From positions 1 through 64,000 of the forward strand of contig NZ_RSED01000021.1 of assembly GCF_003933735.1 (NCBI RefSeq): a DNA stretch of 64,000 nt, written 5' to 3'. The stretch is from Aquabacterium soli. GTDB taxonomy: Bacteria > Pseudomonadota > Gammaproteobacteria > Burkholderiales > Burkholderiaceae_C. The position numbers were made by a program, and so were the translations under genes. The notes beneath the pieces were generated by a model. The model was not told the origin of the DNA. It saw nothing but the letters and a program-made list of their open reading frames with translations, and made no database searches. Shown piece by piece: positions 48,708-57,274 of this stretch; the first letter of the stretch is position 1; the number at the start of each line of letters is the position of its first letter.

Positions 48708-49075
48708 ACCAGGCTCAACGGCGGGTGCTGCACGCCAGCCTGATCACGGTCTGGCTGGGCACCGCCGTCGTCAGCGCGCTGGAGGCCCGCGGCCAGTCAC
48801 TCCAGCTGATGCAGCAGGCGAACGTGCAACACCCCATCTGGCAGGCCATCGGGATCTGGGGTGGCATTGTGCTGGACGCGGTCCTGGGTGTGGCCATGCT
48901 GCTCCGCCCCCGACGTGCCACCTGGATCGCAGCCCTGATCGCGATGGGCGCCATGACGGTGGTGGCGACCGTGCTCGCGCCGACACTGTGGCTGCACCCG
49001 CTGGGGCCCTTGCTCAAGAACCTGCCCATCGCCGCGATGCTGTGGGTGCTGATCTCGGATGAGGACACACCATGA
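48698..49075 (+). CDS. DoxX-like membrane protein
   Basis: A 125-residue protein with four predicted transmembrane helices (about 12-28, 47-65, 72-90, 100-118), matching the size and layout of DoxX-like domains fused to SDR proteins. The ATG at 48698 overlaps the SDR gene by 10 nt, and the stop overlaps DUF2269 in ATGA. A longer frame upstream is a shadow of the SDR gene. Confidence 0.75.
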   Translation: MALNQAQRRVLHASLITVWLGTAVVSALEARGQSLQLMQQANVQHPIWQAIGIWGGIVLDAVLGVAMLLRPRRATWIAALIAMGAMTVVATVLAPTLWLHPLGPLLKNLPIAAMLWVLISDEDTP

Positions 49076-49548
49076 ACACCTACCTGATCCTCAAGTGGCT
49101 GCACATCATGTCCAGCGTGCTGATGGTCGGCACGGGCTTCGGCTCGGCCTTCTTCATGTTCTTCGCCAACCGCAGCGGCTCGGTCGCGGCACAGGCCGTC
49201 GTCAGCAGGCTGGTGGTGCGCGCCGACTGGTGGTTCACCACGCCCACGGTGATCCTGCAGCCGCTCAGCGGCGTGGCGCTGGCCCACATGGCGGGCTGGC
49301 CGCTCGACGCGCCCTGGCTGCTGCTGTCGATCGTGCTGTACGCCGTGGCGGGGGTCTGCTGGCTGCCGGTGGTCTGGCTGCAGGTGCGCATGGCGGCCAT
49401 GGCCCAACAGGCCCACGCCGAGGGCGGGCCACTGCCCCACCTGTACCAGCAATACGCCAGGCGGTGGGAAGCCCTGGGCTACCCGGCCTTCATCGCCATG
49501 CTGACCGTGTACTACCTGATGGTCAACAAGCCCGCACTGTGGGGATGA
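49072..49548 (+). CDS. DUF2269 family integral membrane protein
   Basis: A 158-residue protein of the DUF2269 family. It has the start LILKWLHIMSSVLMVGTGFGSAFFMFFANRS, four transmembrane helices and the conserved late segment YQQYARRWEALGYPAFIAMLTVYYLMVNKP. His11 and other conserved residues in helix 1 could bind a cofactor. It is the last gene of the operon; the convergent metallopeptidase ends 22 nt away. Confidence 0.88.
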   Translation: MNTYLILKWLHIMSSVLMVGTGFGSAFFMFFANRSGSVAAQAVVSRLVVRADWWFTTPTVILQPLSGVALAHMAGWPLDAPWLLLSIVLYAVAGVCWLPVVWLQVRMAAMAQQAHAEGGPLPHLYQQYARRWEALGYPAFIAMLTVYYLMVNKPALWG

Positions 49549-49569
49549 AGCTGCGGTGCCCGGCGGCAC

Positions 49570-50076
49570 TCAGCCCGAAGGCAGATCCAGGGCCGTCAGG
49601 TATAGGCGCAGATCGAACTCCACCTGGTGGTAATCGGGCAGCATGTAGGTGCACAGCTGGTAGAAGGCCTTGTCGTGCTCGCGCTCCTTCAGGTGCGCCA
49701 GCTCGTGCACCACGATCATGTTCAGGAACGGCGCCGGCGCCTCACGGAACAGGCTGGCCACGCGGATCTCGCGCTTGGCCTTGAGCTTGCCGCCCTGCAC
49801 ACGCGAGATGGCCGTGTGCGTGCCCAGCGCATGCTGGATCACCTTGAGCTTGCTGTCGTAGGCCACCTTGCTCAGCGGATCGGCCTTGCGCAGGTGGCGC
49901 TCCTTCAGCTCGGTCACGTAGTCGTACAGGGCCTTGTCGGTGCGCACCTCGTGTGGCTCGGGGTAGCGGCGCGCGATCACGTCGCCCAGCTTGCCCTGGT
50001 CGATCAACTGGCGCACCTGCGCCAGCAGGTCTTCAGGGTAGCCCGCCAGGTACTTCAGCGGGGTGGCGGTGTTCAT
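49570..50076 (-). CDS. YgjP-type (DUF45) metallopeptidase
   Basis: A 168-residue predicted zinc protease with the HExxH motif VVHELAHLKEREHDKAF (His124, Glu125, His128, with His134 downstream). It is close to the M48/DUF45 YgjP group, shorter than canonical YgjP (about 230). No signal peptide or membrane helix is seen, so it is cytoplasmic. It is 8 nt downstream of sbcB and probably co-transcribed. Confidence 0.85.
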   Translation of the reverse strand: MNTATPLKYLAGYPEDLLAQVRQLIDQGKLGDVIARRYPEPHEVRTDKALYDYVTELKERHLRKADPLSKVAYDSKLKVIQHALGTHTAISRVQGGKLKAKREIRVASLFREAPAPFLNMIVVHELAHLKEREHDKAFYQLCTYMLPDYHQVEFDLRLYLTALDLPSG

Positions 50077-50084
50077 GGCTTCAC

Positions 50085-51530
50085 TCAGGGGGCGATCTGC
50101 TCGGCGTAGTCGTACAGGGCGCCCAGGATGTCCTGGCCACGCTCGTCATCTTCCGCCAACTGCTCGCTGAGCGTATCAATGCGCTCGAAGAAGCCAGCCA
50201 GCGTGAGTGCGCCCCCCTGCCCGTCGATCAGCTTCGCACGGCGATGCTGCTCCCAACGTTGCTGCTCGGTCACGCTCAGGGTGTGCGGGTGGTTGCGCGC
50301 GCGCCAGCGGAACAGCAGCTCTTCAAGCCGTTCGTCGGCGAAGGCGGGCTGGCGCTCGATCAGCCGTTCGGCCAGCTGCTCCGGCGTCATGGTGCGGATG
50401 CGCTGCAGCAGGCGGCGATCTTCCTGGCCCAGGAAGCCGCCATACAGGTCTTCGTCCACATCGGGCGCGCTCTCGGGCGGTGCGCGGTGAAACACCTCGG
50501 GCCAGATCCCGGCCATCGAGGCGCCCTTGAGCGCAGCGATCTCGGCGTGGCGCAGCGATTGCTCCACGTCCAGCGACCAGCGCGTGGCCACCTCGGCGCT
50601 GAGCATCTTGAGGTTGCCGATCACGATGGGCGACTTGTTGATGTGCACGCTCTTGATGGGCAGGCGTGTCACACCCTCGGGCAGATCTTCGGCCTTGGTG
50701 TACAGGCGCTGGCGGATCGTCGTCGCGTCCAGCGAGAACAGTTCGGTCGGATCCTGGGCCAGATCCCAGACGATGATCTCGTTCTTGTTGGTGGGGTGCG
50801 GCGCCAGCGGCCACACGATGCCGATGCAGCCCTTGTCGACGCCGTACATGCCGGAGATGTGCAGGAAGGGCTTGCCTACGCCGATCTCCGACAGCACCGC
50901 GTCCTTTTTGCGCAGGCGCAGGCAGAACTCCCACAGGCGGGGCTGCTTGAGCTTGATCAGGCGGGCCAGCGCGATGGTGGCGCGCACATCGGACAAGGCA
51001 TCGTGCGCCGCCTCGTGTGCCAGGCCGTTGGCCTTGGTGAGGTGCTCCAGCTTGAACGATGGGCGGCCATCCTCATGGCGGGGCCACTCGATGCCTTCGG
51101 GGCGCAGCGCCCAGGTGCAGCGCACCACATCCAGCAGGTCCCAGCGGCCGCAGCCGTTCTGCCATTCGCGCGCGTACGGGTCCATCAGGTTGCGCCAGAA
51201 CAGGTGGCGCGTGACCTCGTCATCGAAACGGATGGTGTTGTAGCCCACGCCGATGGTGTTGTCGCGGGCCAGTTCGGATTCGATCAGGTCAGCAAAAGCA
51301 TGTTCAGGGATGCCTTTTTCCAGGCAGGCCTGGGGCAGGATGCCGGTCAGCAGGCACGAGCCAGGATCGGGCAGGTAGTCGGGTGCCGGGCGGCAGAACT
51401 GCATCACGGCCTCGCCCACCTCGTTGAGGTCGGCATCGGTGCGGACACCGGCGAACTGAGAGGGGCGGTCGCGGCGGGGCACGACGCCGAAGGTCTCGTA
51501 GTCGTGCCAGTAAAAGGTGAAATCGCTCAT
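50085..51530 (-). CDS. sbcB: Exodeoxyribonuclease I
   Basis: 3'-5' single-strand DNA exonuclease acting in mismatch repair and recombination, with an SSB-binding fold. From ATG 51530 (MSDFTFYWHDYETFG) it has 481 residues; an ATG 9 nt upstream is possible. DEDDh catalytic residues begin with Asp10 and Glu12 in HDYETFG, then HDALSDVRATI near 180. The SH3-like and C-terminal helical ExoI domains follow. Confidence 0.95.
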   Translation of the reverse strand: MSDFTFYWHDYETFGVVPRRDRPSQFAGVRTDADLNEVGEAVMQFCRPAPDYLPDPGSCLLTGILPQACLEKGIPEHAFADLIESELARDNTIGVGYNTIRFDDEVTRHLFWRNLMDPYAREWQNGCGRWDLLDVVRCTWALRPEGIEWPRHEDGRPSFKLEHLTKANGLAHEAAHDALSDVRATIALARLIKLKQPRLWEFCLRLRKKDAVLSEIGVGKPFLHISGMYGVDKGCIGIVWPLAPHPTNKNEIIVWDLAQDPTELFSLDATTIRQRLYTKAEDLPEGVTRLPIKSVHINKSPIVIGNLKMLSAEVATRWSLDVEQSLRHAEIAALKGASMAGIWPEVFHRAPPESAPDVDEDLYGGFLGQEDRRLLQRIRTMTPEQLAERLIERQPAFADERLEELLFRWRARNHPHTLSVTEQQRWEQHRRAKLIDGQGGALTLAGFFERIDTLSEQLAEDDERGQDILGALYDYAEQIAP

Positions 51531-51690
51531 GCCCCGCACGATACCCGAGAGCAGGCGCGCTGCCGGGCCACCCCGCCCCCTGTTTACAGGAAAGGCGCGG
51601 ATTCATTGGGCAAACACGGGTGCCGGGGCTGGCACGCGGCCGCTACAGTCGGTGGCCGGCACGTCCGTCCGAGTGCAGCCTCCATCTGAC

Positions 51691-53004
51691 ATGAGCGCCA
51701 AGATCTCCTCCCGCATCGTCTCGACCACCCTGCTCAGGGGCGGCGTGTGCACCGCCTCACAGCGCGTTTCGGGCATCGACATCTTCACCTCGCACATGGG
51801 CATCCCCATCGTGCAGGTCTACCCGAAGGGCCTGGACGTGGCCCAGTTGCAGCGCTCGCTCACCACCATGCTGGGCAAGTACCCGCTGCTGGGCGGGCGC
51901 ATGCGCAAGGATGCCCAGGGCCTGCCGTACATCGAGGGCAACGATGCCGGCGTCCGCTTTCGTGTGCACCAGTGCGCAGGCGCGCTCCCCGCCTATGGGC
52001 CCGACAGGCACCTGCACCCGCTGCTCAAGGGCTTTCACACCCCCATCTACCCCTGGAACATCTTCAAGGACAGCCAGCCGCTGTTCGAGGTGGATGTCTA
52101 CCAGTTCGACGACGGTGGCGCGGTGCTCAGCAACACCGCCGCGCACTCGGTGATGGACGGCACCGCCTACTGGGGCTTCATGGTCGACTGGGCAGCGTGT
52201 GCGCGTGGCGAAGAAGTGCCCGATCGCCCCATGGAGCGTGAACAACTGATCAGGCTGGGAGAAGCCAACCTGCAGACGCCCTACACCCGCGGCTATGTGT
52301 ACCAGATGGGCTTCTGGGACCGCGTACGCCAGTTCGCCGGCCTGGGCTGGCAGCACCTGGTCAGCATCGACAAGGATGTGTTCCGCATCCCGGCCAACAC
52401 CATCGAGCAATGGAAGCAGCAGGCCCGCACCGAGTTCCCGCAGGCCGACGGCGCCACCACGGCGGAGCTGGTCACCGCCCATTGCCTGAAGGTGCTGAAC
52501 CCGTTCTGGACGCACCGGCGGGATCGTTGCCTGGGCCACGTGATCGACCTGCGCTACAAGCGCCGTCTGCGCGTGCCGCGGCATTTCTTCGGCAACGCAC
52601 TGGGCCATGGCGAGGTGATGTACACGGCCGATGAGCTGGACCAGCTCTCAGTGGCTGCCATTGCCCTGAAAAGCCGCATGCCTGCCGACAGCCTCACCAA
52701 CGACGACCTGCTCGGCTACCTGGGCCTGATGGAGCGCGCCCGCCAGACCAAGGGCATCCTCAAGCTGATGATGCGCTCGGTGGGCCGCACGCTTGATGGC
52801 GGGTTGGTGCTCAACAACTGCAGCCACTACCCGATGTACGAGATCGACTTCGGCACCGGCCGCCCCAGCTGGCACGACGCCACGCGGGTGGTGTTCCGCA
52901 TGCTGATGATCATCCCGACGCCTGAGATGGATGGCGGGGTGGACATCCACCTCACGGCGCTCAAGCCCGAGCTGGACGCCATGCGCCGCCTTCACAAGCA
53001 CTGA
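51691..53004 (+). CDS. BAHD-type acyltransferase (transferase family)
   Basis: A 437-residue protein with all hallmarks of BAHD acyl-CoA-dependent acyltransferases: the early YPLLGGR (64-70), the catalytic HxxxDG as His152-SVM-Asp156-Gly157, the FFGNAL segment (299-304), and a DFGTG (386-390) in the place of the plant DFGWG motif. It starts at ATG 51691 (MSAKISSRIVSTTLLRG). BAHD enzymes acylate alcohols or amines; the family is best known in plants and fungi. No signal peptide. It is divergent from sbcB. The acceptor is unknown. Confidence 0.85.
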   Translation: MSAKISSRIVSTTLLRGGVCTASQRVSGIDIFTSHMGIPIVQVYPKGLDVAQLQRSLTTMLGKYPLLGGRMRKDAQGLPYIEGNDAGVRFRVHQCAGALPAYGPDRHLHPLLKGFHTPIYPWNIFKDSQPLFEVDVYQFDDGGAVLSNTAAHSVMDGTAYWGFMVDWAACARGEEVPDRPMEREQLIRLGEANLQTPYTRGYVYQMGFWDRVRQFAGLGWQHLVSIDKDVFRIPANTIEQWKQQARTEFPQADGATTAELVTAHCLKVLNPFWTHRRDRCLGHVIDLRYKRRLRVPRHFFGNALGHGEVMYTADELDQLSVAAIALKSRMPADSLTNDDLLGYLGLMERARQTKGILKLMMRSVGRTLDGGLVLNNCSHYPMYEIDFGTGRPSWHDATRVVFRMLMIIPTPEMDGGVDIHLTALKPELDAMRRLHKH

Positions 53005-53025
53005 CACGGGCACCTGAAACGAGAA

Positions 53026-53072
53026 ACCGGCCCGGTCTGCTCGGCCTTGTGGGCCGCATCGACGGGGCCGGT
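53026..53072. terminator. Long hairpin downstream of the BAHD gene
   Basis: ACCGGCCC and GGGCCGGT pair across 47 nt, with an inner GGCC-TTGTG-GGCC stem. It lies 22 nt after the BAHD stop and 59 nt beyond the convergent DUF4148 stop, so it may serve both. There is no T-run. Confidence 0.35.
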
Positions 53073-53130
53073 CGGTCAGGCCGATGGGCCTGCTGCCGGG
53101 GGCCGGTGCTTTCAGGGCACCGACGGATGC

Positions 53131-53406
53131 TCAGTGAGCGGCGCGCACGGTGGCGGCGGTGCTGACCGTGGTGGTCGAATCGGCCACCGAAGCGGTCTTA
53201 ACCGACGGTGCGGCCTTGGCCGACTGCACATCGGCGGGCTGGAAACCGGCAGGCAGGTCGTTGGGCAGAGGGCCTTCGGCACGGGCACGGGCCAGTTCAG
53301 CCTGCACTTCGGCGCGGGTCAGGGGCTTGCCGGTGTCGGCGGCGAAAGCGGTGCCGGCCAGCAGCGAAGAGGCCAGGAGGACAGAGAGGGTCAGGCGGGT
53401 GGTCAT
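53131..53406 (-). CDS. DUF4148-type exported protein
   Basis: A 91-residue secreted protein. It has a signal peptide MTTRLTLSVLLASSLLAGTAFA and the DUF4148 signature KPLTRAEVQAELARARAEG. These proteins are abundant in Burkholderiales; their function is unknown. The ATG is preceded by AAAGGA. It is divergent from the LysR gene, which may control it. Confidence 0.85.
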   Translation of the reverse strand: MTTRLTLSVLLASSLLAGTAFAADTGKPLTRAEVQAELARARAEGPLPNDLPAGFQPADVQSAKAAPSVKTASVADSTTTVSTAATVRAAH

Positions 53407-53526
53407 GGCAGGGTCCTTTCAGGTGTGTCGGTCGTCAGTGATCGATGGGTTCACTGTATTGACATCACAAGCACGAATAAATCACCGCTACTAGAATGGT
53501 TCATTCCTGATTTTTGAATAATCACC

Positions 53527-54465
53527 ATGGATCAGCTGCGCAGCATGCGGGTGTTCGCCCGCGTCATCGACGAAGGCAGCTTCGCTGCGGCGGCACGGGC
53601 CCTGGACCTGGCCCCCGCCGTGGTGACACGCCTGGTGGCTGAACTCGAATCCCACCTGGGGGCCCGGCTGCTCAACCGCACCACACGCCGGCTGGCGCTC
53701 ACCGAGATCGGCCAGGCCTACCTGCAGCGCGTGCGAACCATCCTCACGGAAGTGGACGAAGCCGAATCGCTCGCTGCCTCCCAGGCTGCAGAGCCGGCGG
53801 GCCACCTGCGCGTCTACATTCCCCCGAGCATCTCGGTGTGGCTGGCCGGTCGGCTGGGCGCGTTCCGGCAGGCCTATCCGGGCATCACACTGGACTGGAT
53901 TTCACCGGCTTCCGCGGGCGGCCTGGACGAAGGCTGCGATGTCTCGGTGCTGATGTCGCTGCAGACCGAGCAGCTCGAGGGCGGCTTCGTGGCCAGGCCC
54001 CTGGCGCGCACCAACGTGGTCATCTGCGCCACGCCGGCCTATCTGGCCCAGCATGGGCACCCGCAGACACCGGCCGAGCTGGCGCAGCACGACTGCCTGG
54101 TGGCGGTGTCGCCCATCTCGCCGCGCGAATGGTTCGTGCGCGGAGCTGGAGGTGGCGAGGCCACCGCCTTGCCGATGCGGGTGGCCCTGACCTCCAACCA
54201 TGTGGAGACGCTCAAGGCCGCAGCCCTGGCCGGCATGGGGGTGGTGGCGCTGCCCAGCTACATGCTGGTAGACGCCTTGCGCAGCGGCACGCTGGTGCGC
54301 CTGCTGGCCGACACGCCGGTGCAGCGCAACTATGTCGTGCACGCGGCCTACCCATCGCGGCAGTACCTTCCGGCCCGCACGCGCGTGTTCATGGACTTTC
54401 TGGTGAGCTGCTTTGGCGGGTCGCTGGACAGCGACCCCTGGCTCGACTCACTGGTCGTCCGCTGA
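53527..54465 (+). CDS. LysR-family transcriptional regulator
   Basis: A 312-residue LTTR. The N-terminal HTH is MRVFARVIDEGSFAAAARALDLAPAVVTRLVAELESHLGARLLNRTTRRLALTEIG (about 7-62), with the periplasmic-binding-protein-like effector domain from about 90. A TTCA-N11-TGAA palindrome (53500-53518), with the T-N11-A spacing of LysR boxes, lies 8 nt before the ATG and could be autoregulatory. Targets might be the divergent DUF4148 gene or the convergent ketosynthase; effector unknown. Confidence 0.92.
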   Translation: MDQLRSMRVFARVIDEGSFAAAARALDLAPAVVTRLVAELESHLGARLLNRTTRRLALTEIGQAYLQRVRTILTEVDEAESLAASQAAEPAGHLRVYIPPSISVWLAGRLGAFRQAYPGITLDWISPASAGGLDEGCDVSVLMSLQTEQLEGGFVARPLARTNVVICATPAYLAQHGHPQTPAELAQHDCLVAVSPISPREWFVRGAGGGEATALPMRVALTSNHVETLKAAALAGMGVVALPSYMLVDALRSGTLVRLLADTPVQRNYVVHAAYPSRQYLPARTRVFMDFLVSCFGGSLDSDPWLDSLVVR

Positions 54466-54483
54466 CCTCGGACCGTTGATCCA

Positions 54484-55605
54484 TCAGCGCTTGCGCACCA
54501 CCACGCTGCCCACGGAGTAGCCGGCGCCGAAAGAGCAGATCACGCCCACGTCGCCGGATTGGAGGTCGGCGTGGTGTTCATGGAAGGCGATGACCGAACC
54601 TGCCGAGGCGGTGTTGGCGTATTCATCCAGGATCAGGGGCGCGATCTCAGCACCGGCATCGGCACCCACCAGCTTCTTGATCACGAACTGGTTCATGCCC
54701 TGGTTGGCCTGGTGCAGCCAGTAGCGGCTGACCTGGGTGCTTTCAAGCCCCAGCGACTGCAGGTGGCCTTCGATGTGGGCCGCGGCGATGGGCACCACTT
54801 CCTTGAACACCTTGCGGCCCTCCTGGCGGAAGGTCTTGTCCCGCGCGTTCGGATCGCTGTCCTCGCTGCGGTTCATGAAGCCGAAGTTGTTGCGGATGTT
54901 GTTGGAGAACTGCGTGGCCAGCTTGGTGCCCAGCACTTCCCACTGGTCGCTGGAGGTGGCCGTGTCGGCCCGCTCGATCACCACGGCCGTGCACACGTCG
55001 CCGAAGATGAAGTGGCAATCGCGGTCACGCCATTCCTGGTGGGCCGAGGTGATCTCGGGGTTCACCATCAGCACGCAGCGGGCGGTGCCCGAGCGCACGG
55101 CGTTGACGGCCTGCTCGATGCCGAAGGTGGCAGACGAACACGCCACGTTCATATCGAAGCCGAAACCACCAGCGCCCAGCGCCTGCTGGATCTCGATGGC
55201 CATGGCCGGGTACGCGCGCTGCATGTTGGCGGACGAGCAGATCACGGCATCGATGTCGGCCGCCTGCTTGCCTGCTGCGGCCAAGGCCTGGCGCGCCGCG
55301 TCGGCGGCCACTTCGGCCATCAGGGACAGTTGGTCGTCACTGCGCTCCTGAAAGCGGGGGTACATGCGCGAGGGGTCGAGGATGCCCTCTTTATCGATGA
55401 CGTAGCGCTGCTTGATGCCCGACGCCTTCTCGATGAACTCTTCGCTGGACGGCGCCAGGGCCTGCAACTCGCCCGCAGCGATCTGCTCGGCGTGCTGGGC
55501 GTTGTACTGCTCGACGTAAGCGTTGAACGACGCAACGAGTTCCGCGTTGGTGATGGTGTGCTCGGGCCGGTACAGACCGGTGCCGCTGATGACGACTGGG
55601 ATCAT
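54484..55605 (-). CDS. Beta-ketoacyl-ACP synthase III (FabH-like)
   Basis: Thiolase-fold ketosynthase of 373 residues from ATG 55605 ([23 protein letters not shown]), with AGGAAA upstream. It shows the KASIII triad Cys156 (NVACSSAT), His298 (LHQANQG) and Asn331 (EYANTASAG). It is longer than canonical FabH (about 320) because of insertions near 40-55 and 235-265, so it may belong to an alternative FabH group with non-standard starter units. It is not in a fab cluster. It could initiate a specialised acyl chain rather than bulk fatty-acid synthesis. Confidence 0.85.
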   Translation of the reverse strand: MIPVVISGTGLYRPEHTITNAELVASFNAYVEQYNAQHAEQIAAGELQALAPSSEEFIEKASGIKQRYVIDKEGILDPSRMYPRFQERSDDQLSLMAEVAADAARQALAAAGKQAADIDAVICSSANMQRAYPAMAIEIQQALGAGGFGFDMNVACSSATFGIEQAVNAVRSGTARCVLMVNPEITSAHQEWRDRDCHFIFGDVCTAVVIERADTATSSDQWEVLGTKLATQFSNNIRNNFGFMNRSEDSDPNARDKTFRQEGRKVFKEVVPIAAAHIEGHLQSLGLESTQVSRYWLHQANQGMNQFVIKKLVGADAGAEIAPLILDEYANTASAGSVIAFHEHHADLQSGDVGVICSFGAGYSVGSVVVRKR

Positions 55606-55827
55606 GACGTTTCCTGGCCGGCGCCGGTACCGGTGGTCCGCGGCGACGTACGGCGCAGACATTTTCCGGGCATCCCGGCCGCCTGCCGGTTGATGGGGGG
55701 ATTTCGCTCCCGCCTGTCTTTGCAACAAGACGCGTCGGGATGTAGGGCGCTATGTTAAATCCTTACGCGTCGGCCCGCCCGGAGTGGCTGGGAAATGTCC
55801 GAAAACAACAATGTCATTGCGACGGAC

Positions 55828-55858
55828 AAAAAAAGGCCGACTGCGTCCTCAGCCGGCC
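55828..55858 (-). terminator. Intrinsic terminator of the glycine-zipper lipoprotein gene
   Basis: On the minus strand GGCCGGCTG and CAGTCGGCC pair (one G-T wobble), followed by TTTTTTT. It lies about 105 nt after the lipoprotein stop. The rest of the 359-nt stretch 55606-55964 is the upstream region of the ketosynthase gene, with no clear promoter seen. Confidence 0.85.
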
Positions 55859-55964
55859 CGGGAAAGGCGCAAACCGCGCCGGGTAATCTAGTTATTGCTT
55901 GTCTCGTCGGAGGGGCGCTGCCAGGCAGCGCCCCACTCCCTCATCTTCTAGGTTCCCTCTCGAT

Positions 55965-56177
55965 TTACTTCTTGATCTGGTTCCCCACCACGCCGCCGAC
56001 GGCAGCGCCGCCCACCGTACCTGCGGCGCTTCCGCCTGTCAGCACGGAGCCAGCCACACCGCCGATGGCAGCGCCAGCGGCCGTGTTGCGCTCACGGGGG
56101 GACATGTTGGAACAGGCGGCGGTGCTGGCGATCAGCGCCACCATGCCAGCGATCTTCAGGGTTTGCAGTGCTTTCAT
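55965..56177 (-). CDS. Glycine-zipper lipoprotein (OsmB/SlyB-like)
   Basis: A 70-residue lipoprotein. The signal ends at lipobox STAAC with Cys22, and is followed by a glycine-zipper two-helix segment (AAGAAIGGVAGSVLTGGSAAGTVGGAAVGGVVGNQIKK). Such proteins are often osmotic/envelope-stress induced. GGAGAA precedes the ATG. It is 39 nt downstream of the OmpA-like gene and on the same strand, so probably in its operon. Confidence 0.88.
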   Translation of the reverse strand: MKALQTLKIAGMVALIASTAACSNMSPRERNTAAGAAIGGVAGSVLTGGSAAGTVGGAAVGGVVGNQIKK

Positions 56178-56216
56178 GGTGTTCTCCTCGGGGTGATGGA
56201 TGCAGATATGGACAGG

Positions 56217-56966
56217 TCAGCGGCGGGTGCCGACGGCCTCGATGTCCACGCGACGATCGGGTGCCAGACACTCGATCAGAGCCTTGTTGCGCGGTCCTTC
56301 CTTGCCCTTGGCATCACATTGGGTGCCGGTGGTGGGCTGGCTTTCACCGCGACCTTCCGTGAAGATGCGCTCGGCCGGCACGCCCACCTCGACGAGGTAG
56401 GACTTGACAGCAGCAGCGCGCTTCTCGGACAGGGTCTTGTTGTACTTCTCAGTGCCGATGCGGTCTGTGTGACCCACGGCCACCACGGCTTCCAGGTTCA
56501 GGGTCTTGAGTTGGTCGGCGTAGGTCTTGAGCTTGTCCTTGCCTTCAGCCGACAGCACCGACTTGTCGAACGCGAACAGCGTGTCGGTCGGGATGGTCAC
56601 CTTTTCCGAGGTGGGCACCGGGGGGGGCGGAGCCACGGGCGTCGGAGGCGGCTGAACCACCGGGGCGGCCTTGGGCGTGCAGGTGCCAGCTGGCATCAGC
56701 TCGCCATCACAGGCGCAACCGGCCGGGAACTCGCTGCCCACCACCTTGGTGTTGGCAGCCAGCTCGACGGTCCAGTACCCTGTACGCCAGCACTGGCCGA
56801 AGTTGTTGCGTGTGATGACGTCCTGCGAATCCAGCAGGTAGGGCACAGGGCCCGAGCCGGCACGGTCCACCTTCAACGGCTGGTCCGGCGTGGCCTGTGC
56901 ATGGACGGATGCACTGACGCAGAGGGCCACGGCGGCGGACAACCAGGAGAGATGTTGGGGCTTCAT
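56217..56966 (-). CDS. OmpA-family outer-membrane/peptidoglycan-associated protein
   Basis: A 249-residue secreted protein. Signal peptide about 1-23 (ending SVHA), a Cys-containing N-terminal region (CWRTGYW, CACDG, GTCT), a Pro/Val linker (VVQPPPTPVAPPPPVP) and a C-terminal OmpA domain (about 130-245) with the peptidoglycan-binding VAVGHTDRIGTEKYN and LIECLAPDRRVDIE. It lacks an N-terminal beta-barrel. It is followed by the glycine-zipper lipoprotein and divergent from the response regulator. Confidence 0.9.
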   Translation of the reverse strand: MKPQHLSWLSAAVALCVSASVHAQATPDQPLKVDRAGSGPVPYLLDSQDVITRNNFGQCWRTGYWTVELAANTKVVGSEFPAGCACDGELMPAGTCTPKAAPVVQPPPTPVAPPPPVPTSEKVTIPTDTLFAFDKSVLSAEGKDKLKTYADQLKTLNLEAVVAVGHTDRIGTEKYNKTLSEKRAAAVKSYLVEVGVPAERIFTEGRGESQPTTGTQCDAKGKEGPRNKALIECLAPDRRVDIEAVGTRR

Positions 56967-57135
56967 GCAAAGGTCCTTTCTGGATCGCTTTGTTCGATCG
57001 CTTGTTGATATGGGTTGGATTGTGGAAACCTCCGGACACGTTGCATGTCGGTGCTACCCGGCTCGTTTTGTAGGCATCGGCTGATGTAACCGTCAGACCC
57101 AGCCGATGCGAGGGTTTTTCGATTAAATTGGGGGC

Positions 57136-57153
57136 TGTAGGCCGACGCCTACA
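57136..57153. promoter_or_regulatory. 18-bp palindrome upstream of the NarL-type response regulator
   Basis: TGTAGGC-N4-GCCTACA is perfect in both 7-bp arms. A lone half-site TGTAGGC also occurs at 57069-57075. The form TGTAGG-N6-CCTACA is one base per arm away from the GacA-type TGTAAG-N6-CTTACA box, so a NarL/FixJ-family regulator is the likely binder. It lies in the 308-nt gap 56967-57274 shared with the OmpA-like gene; nothing else is recognised there. Confidence 0.65.
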
Positions 57154-57274
57154 AAGGGATCAGGATGACCCCACAGCCGTCCCGTCGAAAGATGACCGAC
57201 AGGTGGGCATTGGCCCCTTAAGGTAACTTCACAGCGCAGTGAATGCGCGCGAGACCCCATCCGAGGAGAACCTG

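Noticed and set aside
55795-56196. Plus-strand open frame of 133 codons
   Set aside because: Runs through the terminator of, and antisense to, the glycine-zipper lipoprotein gene.
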